Shown one piece after another: positions 1 to 11,300 of a stretch of DNA of 64,000 nucleotides. How positions within the stretch are numbered: position 1 is the stretch's first letter; every line of letters begins with the position of its first letter. The DNA is from Elmis aenea (lineage: Eukaryota; Arthropoda; Insecta; Coleoptera; Elmidae): the NCBI GenBank assembly GCA_947652605.1, contig OX393579.1, forward strand, positions 18,373,674 to 18,437,673. Direction: 5' to 3'. The notes beneath the pieces were generated by a model. The model was not told where the DNA came from, searched no databases, and saw only the letters and a program-made list of their open reading frames with translations. A program made the translations under genes and the position numbers.

Positions 1-4
1 GCGC

Positions 5-1030
5 TTGCAATACTATTTGCAGAAAATGCAACACCAGCAAAAAACAAATGAAAAACAAAGAAATACTGACCTATTTAATGAAAGTTCTATAACGACACTA
101 AATGAAGAATTGTATAAGAAATGGAAAAAAGCGGAGCATGAAAATCATGCCCTGTCCTCCAGAATAATTGAACTTGAAAACCAAATAGCTATTATGCAAA
201 AAAATCTACAGTGTCTCGTATAAACAACAAACAAAACAGAAAAAATATAATACGTAACCGATGAGGAGGAATTAGCAAAAGAAACAGAGTGGATAAGAAA
301 AAAAAAAATAACAAAAAAAGACGGATGGATACTTCGTTAACACCACCTCAACAAGAACAAATTGTCCCAGCAGGACAGAAAAAGGATTAAAAAAACACCA
401 TCGCCCCCACCAGTAGTAGTGAAAGGCATTGAAAACTTTAACGAACTCCAGGACAAACTAAGCGATATGCTTGTTGCATTTCAAATTAAAGTAATAAATA
501 ATGAAAATATTAAAATTAATATACAAGATGAAGAAAGTTATCGGATGTTAACTAAAATGCTTCTGGACAACAATATAAAATGGTTTTCATTTGAAAATAA
601 ACAAAACAGACCAATCAAAGTAATTGCCAATAAACTGCATTATTCCTGCAATCCGGAAAAGATAGTTACCGAACTTCGGAAAAGATGGTTTAAGGCACTA
701 GAAGCAGTTAATAAACTGAAATTGAAGACAAAACAAGGATGATGATGTTAATAAAATCTTTGCAATCACTGACATACTGGGTAATAGGGTTGAAATACAA
801 CCAATCAAAAAACTAGCCTAGTCCCACAATGCAAAAGATGCCAAGCGTATGGACACACGCAAAAGTACTGTGCCAAAGAAACACGATGTGTCAAATGCCC
901 TGGTAAACACCTTACTGTAGATTGCACGAAGCCAAAGGACGGACCACCAAAATGCGTACACTGTGGCAGCAACCACCCTGCGAACTATCGAGGATGCATC
1001 GTAGCCATAGAAATGCAAAAAATCAAAACT
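5..1030 (+). pseudogene. Jockey-like ORF1 (gag-like), broken
   Basis: Nucleic-acid binding protein of a LINE. A 72-residue opening segment (5-223) is rich in Q, K and E and looks like a coiled coil. A segment at 362-742 matches the layout of the Pre_C2HC domain that precedes the zinc knuckles in Jockey gag proteins (NRPIKVIANKLHYSCNPEKI). A third frame at about 829-1010 encodes three zinc knuckles: C-KR-C-QAYGH-TQKY-C, C-VK-C-PGKH-LTVD-C and C-VH-C-GSNH-PANYRG-C. These pieces lie in different frames with stops between them, so the gene is dead. Family identification rests on motif order, not on a search. Confidence 0.8.
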
Positions 1031-1360
1031 AAATTTTCAAAGAAACCCAACTTACCTCAACAGCCACAAAGATAAAGGGAACAGGCAACAGGTAAGCCAT
1101 AAAAGACAACAATCACAAAAGACAACTAAGACCCAGCCACAGGAAAACAATAGTAGACGTGGGACATATGCTCAAGCACTGGTAGGCACATCAAACTCAA
1201 ATGCCAATACCCAAAATAGAAAACAGCAAACCACGTCTTCTGAACATACCTTGCCTGATTTTGGAAAAACTAAACAAACAAGAACAGCTGTTCTTAAAAT
1301 TTGATGAACGTCTAACTAGACTAGAACATAGTGCTAAAGGAGCTATTCCTAAGCAAAACA

Positions 1361-1737
1361 ATGGCCAGTGACCTCAGAGTCACAGCGTTGAAAGCCAATG
1401 GCTTATTGCAACACCAACAAGAGCTACAAGCAATCATAGACATAGACAAGATTGATATGTGTGTCTATCAGAAACACACTTTACAAGACAATCATTTATT
1501 AAATTCAAAGCGTTTAAAGTGTGCCATACCATACATCCTGAAAATGCTACAAAGGGAGGTAGCGCAATTATAATAAAAGAAAACATACTCCATTATAAAA
1601 TAGAAGAATTCCAAGCTACAGCGGTAATTGATCCAAACAAGATACCGTACCTAATCGATTTCTTCATAGTCAAAAATATATCTTCAAACTTCAAGCAGAT
1701 AAAAGAAGGATGGGATATGGATTCGGATCATTAACCA
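1361..1737 (+). pseudogene. Jockey-like ORF2 endonuclease fragment
   Basis: N-terminal apurinic-like endonuclease (EEP fold) of LINE ORF2. The ATG at 1361 opens MASDLRVTALKANGLLQHQQ, corresponding to the usual N-A-N-G-L start, with the first N changed to K. After a frameshift near 1460 it continues SETHFTRQSF and KGGSAIIIKEN, typical of Jockey endonucleases. Near 1708-1734 it reads GWDMDSDH, the catalytic S-D-H end of the domain. The middle of the domain and all of the reverse transcriptase are deleted. Confidence 0.8.
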
Positions 1738-2189
1738 ATTCTATTAACCATTGGCCAAGGGCCACGAAGAAAGGCTCCATCAACATGTAGGCGATCCAAC
1801 ACCTGGACACTACAGGATTACCAAGAAGACTCCAAAGTGTTAAACCTTTTGAGTTAGTTTAAGCAAAAGTTTACAGCAGAGACTGTGCGGTAGTGTGCAC
1901 GTTAATAATTAGTGTACTTATATTATATTAGCAAACTAAGGACTACTATTGGGTAAACCTTGGACTAAGTTGAAACTTTATTAATTTAGGTTAGAATTAA
2001 ACTGCTTATTGGTCTTAAAGACCAGATTGCATTGTTATAAACTCTACTAGGGTTTAATATTAAAAAAAAAAATCTTTTAAAGTCCCGGTTTCAATCAATC
2101 ACCCTGTATAGTGTGTTAAAGGGAAGAATTTAAGTTGTATATTTTTATAGTTACTTTTACTCATTAAAAAAAATAAAATAATATATAGT

Positions 2190-2321
2190 GGTACGGGTAC
2201 GATATCCCGTGAAGCTCTCTTCGACAACATAGCGCCTCCTGTGGAAGCTGTCCATAACAAGGTGACCATTGTAGGGGCTGGCCAAGTTGGTATAGCAAGT
2301 GCCTTCGCTATACTTGCACAA
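2190..2321 (+). CDS. Ldh: Ldh exon encoding the N-terminal Rossmann segment
   Basis: Encodes [20 protein letters not shown] followed by [20 protein letters not shown], the NAD-binding beta-alpha unit. It ends at CAA with the donor GTATGT (phase 0), the same residue where the coding part stops before 'NV..E' in insect LDHs. The 5' edge is uncertain. The acceptor may be the AG at 2187-2188, or the pyrimidine-richer 'tttttatag' ending at 2150; both keep the frame open and neither gives a Met. Confidence 0.85.
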
Positions 2322-5300
2322 GTATGTATAAAGTATACGGATATTTTTTGTGTTACGTAGAAATTTCGGCAAATACAGTTTTTTAACTTTAATAGATACG
2401 CTTTAAAAGCGATAATTTTTTCTTCTAGGATTGTTTTAATTAATACAAACTTAGTTTTATAACGTAAAATATATACCTACTTAAAGTATACAGGGTGTGT
2501 AGAAATTGGCGGAAGCGCTACACGTGACGATGTTCTTCGTAAAATTCTAAGTCGAAAATCTTGATACAAAAATGTTGTACCATGCTTCCTATGGCCTCAG
2601 GGACCATATAAAGAAAAAAAAAATTGGCAACATTGCATACATTGATTTGCGTTTGGACATTTTTTTATCAGCAATTTTTACTTAGGTATTTACAATTTTT
2701 GTTCGAACTAAAAGCCTTCAGTTCGTAAACATAGCTACAAACTTTTGGGTATCGTAAAACACAAACTAGAAATAATTACGAGAAAAACAGCGATGACAGC
2801 TAATGACAATGTTGCCATATGTATTATTTTCATTCAAATCAGTGATTTACATATTTCAACACCAATTTTTAAAAGGAAGAACACAATATCTGGGAAAAAA
2901 TACTATTCGAAATTTATTTTTATTCCAAATTGCAGCTTTTTCATTAAAAAATATTAAATAATAACGCTTATTAAAGGACTAAATGTCAAAACTTTGAGGA
3001 CCTCTTGCAGACACAGCAAGCATGGTACAACATTTTCGTATTAAGATTTTTGACTTAGAATTTTACGAATAACATCGCCACGTGTAGCGCTTCCGCCAAT
3101 TTTTACACACCCTGTATATATTTTTGAAAATTGGTAACACATTCAATATCAATAATTTAAAAAAAAAACAGTATTATAATACATACATTTTATCAAACTG
3201 TGTAACAGTATTTGCTTATAAGATGAAATAGGTTACCATTTAAGAATCCTTCAAAGTTTTCAAGCTTACTGTATTGCACAAGTGTTGCTTATCTCTAAAC
3301 ACAGAACATACCTCTAAAGTTCACCCTAAATTTAAGCGAGAGAATTCTGCCGCTTAAAGTGTCACTTAACCCTTAAAAGAATGACAGTTGTCCTGTGATT
3401 ACTTGAATGCGTAAAGCTTTTTTTGATTTGTGAAATTCGTTTTGCTTTCTGTTTCTATCAAGTAAATTAAAGATCTGATAATCATAAAACTTTTATTAAA
3501 GTAATATTAGCTAAGTTTTCAACAAAATTCGGTATTTGACAAGTCAAAGTGACGTTACTCAGTATAGTTTTGCTGTGTTGCCACATGTATAAAGGTGCCC
3601 TTTCACGTGAGAGTTACTATCGAGAGTTACTCTCGATAGTTTCTCTCAGGGGGTTGTCCACGTGATAGTTGATACAGCCGTATTTACTCTCGATAGCGCT
3701 CGCCGAGAGCGCTCTCGCGAGAACTCTCAGGTCCGTGTACACGGCAATTGTGGAGAGAAAATATTCAAAAAAATTTAAAAACCGCTTTTGCTCGTAGCTC
3801 AGCCGTTTTTAGAGATATTGACTTGAAATTTGAACGTGACCGGCGCATAGGCAATGTGAATTTCCGATTAAAAAATTAGCTAAATCCGTCGGACGGTTTT
3901 CGAGTTTTGGCAATTTTCATTTTTCAAAAATTGTAAAAACCTTCCCACCGCATGTCCAGGTACAGAACGTCGCTGGCTAACACGTGACTTAGTCGGTCGC
4001 GTGAGTTCGTTACTAACATCGCGCCGGGCCCCCGCATGGGGCCACAGCTAAAAGACAAACAGTTTCTTAATCTGCAAGAATCGCGCTCGCTGATGGTCTA
4101 AGAATCAACTTTCTACGACAAATAATAACAAAGTTACGAACGTTTAAATATTGCACATTTTTCCTATCTAAATACATGTAAATTCGAGCGGGAACAAAAG
4201 TGTTAGATTTCCTTTCCGTGTGGACTCGATCGAATGGCTCGAATAAAGTGTTGCATATCAAATTAAACGTCGTTTTTTTCTTTATACGATGGTTTTTTAA
4301 AATTCAAAATTGGACAATTATTTACCGAGCAATGGACGATTTCCTCAGGGTTTGCTATTTGACGCGGCAACGAATGAATTTTGCCCGAAGTTTTTATCAA
4401 GTTTTTTGTTTGGTGCGAAGCCAATTCGGCATTTCAAATTGAGAGTTTATCGGTAATCGTAAAGCAATCTTTTCCCTCTTCAAAAATGTAAAGATACTTA
4501 AAATCGGCCCACGGGTTATCAAGTAATGAACGATTTCGTGAAAAGAGGCAATTTCACCTCAAAATGAACTTTTTTCGACAAAATTGCACAAAAGTTATAC
4601 GCGTTTTGCGGAGCCATTTCGAAATTTATTAAAGCGCATTTTTCGTGAATAGTAAAACGAACCTTGCTCTCTTCGAATATGTGAAGATACTCAAATTCGG
4701 TTCAGTGGTTTTCGAATTATGAATGATTTCGTGAGATGATGCGATCGTCACGGCAAAGTAATTCCGCTCGGCAACGGTCAAACCTTCTCTAATTTTTTTT
4801 TTTTTTATAACGGGTTGTATCCTTTTAGATTCACCAATTTTTTCCCTTAAAAATATTTAATATAATCTCATTTTCGAGTTAAATTTGGACCTTGAAATTA
4901 TGAAAGAGCCATTCAAAAAATTATTTTGAGTCGATTTACTAATGCAATAAGTAAAACTTGTATTCTTAGCTTATAATTTATATAATTATCAAAAAAATAG
5001 AAATAAAATTTTTATAGGTAATATATATGTATACAGGGTGAGTCACGACGGACGCCACGGAGTTTTATGGCCAAACGGTAGGTACCTATATATTCTCCAA
5101 CTTCTGTCGCTGTTAGATTATGTAAAGTCAATAGGGGCTACATTTAAAAATATTTTCAAACATACAGGGTGCTCCAAAAAAGAGTGGCATAACAAAGTTA
5201 TACTTTTTCTTTTGGAACACCCTGTATATTTTTACATTAATAATCCGAAGAGAAATTGTAAATATCTTAAACGGTATCCGAGAAAATTAGAAAAAAAACG

Positions 5301-8300
5301 GAAAATACAATTTTTGTCTATTAAGTCCTTTGGTGTATAAAATATCTCAAATGTATAAAAACATCTTCTCTAATTGGTTTTTGTTTTTATAAGTTTGTAT
5401 GTTATTGTTAACTAAGTTTTTGTCCAACGTACAAAAATTTGTGTGCGAGGGTTGTCTATAGCAGTGGTTCTTAACGTTTTAGTAGTCGCGGCCCCCTAAA
5501 TATCCGATGGTTTTAGTAAAATAAGGAGCAAAAAATTGTTTTTTAAATATTTCAATATTTTAAAAAGTAAAAACGTTTTATAAATTTTTCCCAGCCCCTC
5601 TTAAAATCTTTCACGTCCCCCAGGGGGCCGCGGCACCCCGGTTAAGAATCACTGGTCTATAGACTTCCTATTCAATGAATAAAATATTCAAAGCATATCG
5701 CGTTTTTCTTATTAGGTAGGTAATTCTGATATTGTAAACATGGCTAAATTTTAAAGCTGAAAGTTTGTTGAAAGTTTACATTGTAAGTGGTAAAATCGTT
5801 GATGCTGCTGCTGTTTATAAAACGCCTATATAACATTTACTTCTATTTTTGTAAATAAAGAAGTTATACCGAAATTTCAAAAATGAAAAAATTCTATTTT
5901 TCGTCTTTAGTGACAAAATGGAAAGTGATATAAAAAGTCTGATAGCACAGGCGTGTTTATTTCAAAAAGATAACTCAAGAGATTGATATCAGATTTTCGC
6001 TTATTATTATGGTAATCCCGTAAAATATTCGAATTAAGTTCACGGTGTACATAATTTAATTTCATTTTCTTACCTGATTTCTTAAATTATGCAATTTTCT
6101 TCGAACTTCTTCGCCGGAACACGAAAATTTTACGCCTATTTCCAGCAACAATTGGTGTTTTTTCACCCTATTGCGGAAATTCACACTATTCACATTCCAC
6201 AAGATTTCCTGACTTTCATAAACCTTAATTAATTCTTTAATTTCGTCCGCGGACCAAGTTTTCGTCATTTTGAATATTTTGATGAACAACTCTCGAGAGC
6301 GACTCTCAGAACTCTCAAGTAGATTGTGTTCGGCGCGCTACTCTCGGAGAGTGTCGACAGCGCGTATACACGTGAGAGCTACTTGATCTCGGAGAGTAGC
6401 TCGCAGCTATTCGCGAGTTACTCTCAGGGGCTTGTATCCTTGGCGACGCTACTATCGAGAGTACTTTACTCTCATGTGTACAGGCACCATAAAGTATTTT
6501 TGCTAAGTTTGAGTGGTGCAATGTTTCCATAATTTAAGTGACACTTAAATATAAGTAACACTTACTAAAGTGAAACATTTAAGGAAGGGTGGTGCAATTG
6601 GGCCTAAGTAAACCCAAGCCCATGTAATGCTTAAGATACTCCAAAGAAGATCCATGATGTTGTTTGGAAACTTTTGCCACACCCAACACACTCTCTAGAA
6701 GTAACTTCTAGTGATTTTTGTCATAGCCAACTTAATCGTATTGCGCTCCGCTACATACATGGCAAAAGGCAGATTCTGGAATGCGATATAAATGATGTTG
6801 GTGATGTTTCCGCCTTTTCAGACCATTTGAACTTTAACTTCGTGGAGCAAACTTTATAAATCATGCAAATGTCACAACAGGTTTTATGATGAAGGTATCC
6901 CAGTTTAAGCAAAGTGTCTTGGCAACTTATTTTGTGATTAAAACGATTTTTTTAAGAGCCAACCCTTATGTATTATTAATTGGATTAACCCATCACGCAA
7001 ATATGTTTTCACATGAGTAACGAACTTCACTTAAGACTGACTAGGCTAAAGTTTAGAATCTTAGGAGTTTTAAAACCTCATTAGGGCAAGACTTTATACA
7101 TTTTTATTTAATTTTTGATAAATTAAAAAAAAAAACAGAAGCGATCTTTTTTTAAGTCATAATATTTGCGCGCAGTAAAAATTGCATGGTAACATATTGT
7201 TTTAGTTTTTACCTAAAATTATCACATAAAATTGGACATTCATCATATTTGAGTCAAATTTTTAAGATGTAAACAAATTGTAAAAATAAATGATTACACA
7301 AAAAAATATTTCCAAAAAAATTTAATTAAACATATTTTATTTAAATGCAGGATATCACTTCTGATCTAGCTTTAGTCGATGTTTCGAAAGAAAGATTGCA
7401 AGGTGAAACAATGGATCTTCAACATGGTAGTATGTTTCTCAAACATTCTGCCCATATTTCATCCAGTCCAGGTATCTGTTGCAATGTTATTATTTTCTTT
7501 TATTATTATAATATGTTAGCGGCAAAGTATATAATTCGGTATTCTACAAAGGCTGTCTAATGTCGATTGGAATTAGAAAAAGTTTCAAATTATAACCTTT
7601 AACCTGACTCTCATTTATTTGGTCAGTAATAGAGGGTCCGATTGCAGGTTGTTTAAAGCTTTTTGTGTTTTAATGCATTGCAATAAATAAAAGGTACTTA
7701 CTTACAAGAAAGGGTCGCGATATGTTGTCGCTCGCATCTGATCAAGACTGTATTTATTGAATCAAGAACATTTAAACTAAATGTTTTGCAGAGTTATACG
7801 TGTCACTGGCTATTTCCTTCCGAAAAATAGGGAAAAAAAGTTGAATAAATAAGGTGATTTTTGCGATCGCGTTGGCTTTAAAACTGTCAGAGATAAAATC
7901 GAAATTCTTGTATTTACCAATATGCGCATCCATGGGCGTCCACAGGGGGAGGTAAACGGGACACTTGCCCCTCCCTGTAATCGAGTACTACATTAATGAC
8001 CAAATGAAAGAGGGTCAAATTAAAAGTTCGTTAATATTTTAATGCATTCCTTTGCAAGCTTTGCCTCCCCCTGGAGAATTTTCTGTGGACGCCCATGCGC
8101 GCATCGTTTGCAAGTAAAATAGTGCAAAGCTTTTGAAAAAATCTTAAATGGTTCCGGAGAAAAACGCGAAAAACAAGGCCTTTGTAAAAAATGTTTTCCT
8201 TATGTTAAACGCCTATGCAAATCGCATTGATTTAGTTGTAACTGATATATACTTCTCAAATCATAGCGCTTTTGCAGGGGTTTCGTTTTTGACGTTTTTC

Positions 8301-11300
8301 TCCGGAAACGTTTAAGATTTTTTGTTGGTAAAGAAAAATTAATTTTAAAAACGATATACAGAGCATAACTAAGAAAAGACATTTAAACTAGAACAAACTT
8401 TCGGCGGGTTACCTCAAATGGGTCGCAAGTTGATGTAGACCATAGGACGAAATACAACCACAAATACCGGGTGGGGCACGGGAACCAAGTGTTTTTTGAT
8501 TGATTAGTACTAGGTCATTAGGAAAGGGAGCGTCCTGTGACAGGTGTCATTCGATTCTTTGGCTCAAAGCATTTTATTATCAGTAACTAACATGGAGCCG
8601 TGGACGCTAGAGCACCGCATGATCGCATATGATTCTGTTGTTAGAAGTGGCGAGTCTGTGACCGCGGTTCAGCACGAGTTTCGCCGCAGATTTAATATTC
8701 ATAGAAATGACTCTGTTCCCGCGCAAGACACAATTTTACGTTGGGTTAACAATCTTCGAACAAGAGGCTCAATAATGGAAAAGAATCCGCCCGGCCTCCA
8801 GCGTACAGAGAACTTTGAAAGGGTCAGACAAGCGGTACTGCGAAGCTCAGGCCGCTCTCCTCGAAGACATTCGCTGCACTTCACATCAGAGGGATTGATC
8901 ATCAACTTTTTTGGTTTCAGCAAGAGGGAGCCACGGCACACACTGCCAGAGCTGTAATGACAGTGCTTCGCCCGCTGTTTCCTAACCGTCTTATTCCAAG
9001 ATTTGGTGACGTTTTATGGCCCCCTCGGTCCCCTGACTTATCCACATGCGATTTGTTTCTATAGGGGTTCATCAAGTCACGTGTCTACAAGGTCGAGCCC
9101 TGTACATTACATGAATTAAAGGAGGCGATCCGTCAACAAATCACCCAAATCTACTGAGTCCTGCTGGAAGTAGTGGCGGCCAAATTTCGTTAACGCCTTC
9201 AACAATGTTTTAACAAAAACGGACATCACATGCCAGATGTAATTTTCCGTTCATGATTATGAAATTCTATGTTCTCAGAAATAATATTCTACCAATAATT
9301 TTTTTTGAAACTTGGTTCCCATGCCCTACCCTGTATTATTTAATTTAAACGAAACGTTTTTAAGAAGTACCTATAACAACCTATAGATCTATCTATCTAC
9401 ATATAAAAGAGCTTGTTTGTTTGTGTGTTTGTTTGTTCGCTATAGAATCCTAGGTCCGTTGACTAATCGGGACCAAATTTTGCATAGTTGCTATTTAGGA
9501 CCCAACGGATTAAACGTCGTACAAAGAACCGCCGGGAACGGCCGGAAACGTCTGGGAATGTCCGCCGAGCGCGAGCGCGCAGCGCGAGTAGTCTGTGATT
9601 GATAATCTGGGAACGTCCGCCGAGCGCGAGCGCGGAACGCGAGTAGTCTGTGATTGATAAAAAAGAATTGTAATCACCCGTGCAACGCCGGGTCAAGCAG
9701 CTACTCTTCTTCTATACAGGGTGTCCCAAATTCGAGTAAATGCATGAGGATCTCGCTTATTTTAAGAGCTACGACCTACGAGATCCGTATAATTAGGGCA
9801 AAGTTGCGAAATTTGATGCTCATCAAATATCTGCAAAGAAAATTTTCATAGCTGTCTTAGTTCAAAAGTTATTTAAGAAAAACTGAAAAAATTGATTTTC
9901 GTTTTTTTGCCCTATTTCCCACATTTTTTAAGATATCGACAATCTGAAAGCACTTCTTCATGGCAACTTCTTACGCTTTATATTTTGAGATAACATAAAA
10001 TTTCCAACAACGTTTCGTCTCTTCAGAACCATCATCAACTTCATTTTTTTAAATACGGCGAAAAAATTTTAATCTTATAGTCGGATAGCATTTTGTCTTC
10101 TGATTTCAATGATATATGACACTTAATGTCTTAAATGTATTTTACAACAAAAATTTAAGAAATACTCATTTTGTCCAATTTTTGAATCAAATGATCTTAT
10201 ACAAAAAAAGCACAATATAAAACAAAACAATTTTTTTGTTATTTTGTTCTGTTAAGTTAAAACTGTCACTTTGACATTAATATGATCTTGATTAATTGTA
10301 TAACTTGCAACCAGCTAAAAATTCTTTGAATTTGTGCTTTTTTTATTAAATATGAAAATCAACACTTTTTAAGGAATTCGAGATATGTCATAATATACAC
10401 CAAATTTTGTTTTCTCATGGCATGCTTTTTAATTTTCAACAGTTTATTCAATACTTCATTAAAATCAATTACAATATCATATTTGTAACACCTTTTATTT
10501 TCATAATTGACAAAAATTATTTTAACAATACTCCCCAATACACGAAGGGATAGTGAATAAATAAATAAATTAAAAATGTACTATACCTGAACATAGTAAA
10601 AATAAAAATTGCGAACAAAAGAACAAATATCAAAGAATTTCTAGCTGGTTGCAAATTATACAATTAATCAAGATCATATTAATGACAAAATGACAGTTTT
10701 AACAAATCAACAACAAAAGAATTGTATTTTGTTTGTTTGTATAAGATCATTTGATTTGATTCAAAAATTTGACAAAATGAGTTTTTCTCAAAATTTTGTG
10801 GTAAAATATCATTTTAGATATTAAATGTTCCATATCATTGTAATCAGAAGACAAAATGCTATCCGATTATAAGACGTTGATGATGAGAAGTTGATGATGG
10901 TTCTAAAGAGACGAAACGTTGTTGGAAATTTTATGTTATCTAAAAATATAAAGCGTAAGAAGTTGCTGTGGAGATGTGCTTCCAGATTGTCGATATCTTA
11001 AAAAATCTTGGAAATAGGGCAAAAAAACGGAAATCAATTTTTTCAGTTTTTCTTGAATAACTTTTGAACGAAGACAGCTATGAAAATTTTCTTTGCAGAT
11101 ATTTGATGAGCATATAATTTCGCGACTTTTCCCTAATTTAACCGACCTCGTAGCTCTTAAGATAAGCGAGATCCCCATGCATTTACTCGAATTTGGGACA
11201 CCCTGTATAAAAGAGCTTGTTTGTTTGTGTGTTTGTTCGCTATAGAATCCTAGGTCCGTTGATTGATCGGGACCAAATTTTGCACAGTTACTATTTAGGA

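Larger units (their letters stand above)
1..2072 (+). mobile_element. Jockey-like non-LTR retrotransposon, internally deleted
   Basis: A LINE on the + strand whose 5' end lies left of the window. In order I see a gag-like ORF1, the start of an endonuclease ORF2, a short piece of the ORF2 C-terminus reading KPFELV then stop near 1857, a 3' UTR, and an A tract at 2062-2072. The whole reverse transcriptase is missing between about 1740 and 1760. The C-terminal KPFELV and the UTR motif with a paired 'ggtc..agacca' recur in the second copy at 56.25-56.64 kb, which confirms the 3' end. The element stops about 80-120 bp before the first visible Ldh exon. It cannot move by itself. Confidence 0.85.
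3593..6489. mobile_element. PIF/Harbinger-like element with GAGAGT/ACTCTC subterminal repeats
   Basis: A 2.9 kb element in Ldh intron 1. The left end is AGGTGCCCTTTCACGTGAG and the right end, reverse-complemented, is TGGTGCCTGTACACATGAG. Both are flanked by TAA (3590-3592 and 6490-6492), the 3-bp target duplication used by Harbinger elements. About 130-200 bp at each end is packed with short GAGAGT/ACTCTC palindromes, plausibly transposase or Myb-protein binding sites. Inside are a MADF-domain exon on the minus strand, a hAT MITE and a small TACAGGG MITE. I do not see a DDE transposase, so the element is probably defective. Confidence 0.75.

Noticed and set aside
3270..6620. A second inverted element enclosing the Harbinger-like element
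   Set aside because: Short matches ('aagtgacactt', 'attgcac') flank it on both sides, but I could not define termini or a target duplication.
6674..6859. 61-codon open frame as a transposase remnant
   Set aside because: No catalytic or DNA-binding motif can be recognised on either strand of 6600-6860.
10002..10925. Hammerhead-like motif in the 9.7-11.2 kb foldback ('ctgaagagacgaaacgttg')
   Set aside because: CTGAAGA and GAAAC are present on the minus strand near 10010-10030, but only three bases separate them, so no stem II can form; the opposite arm reads CTAAAGA.
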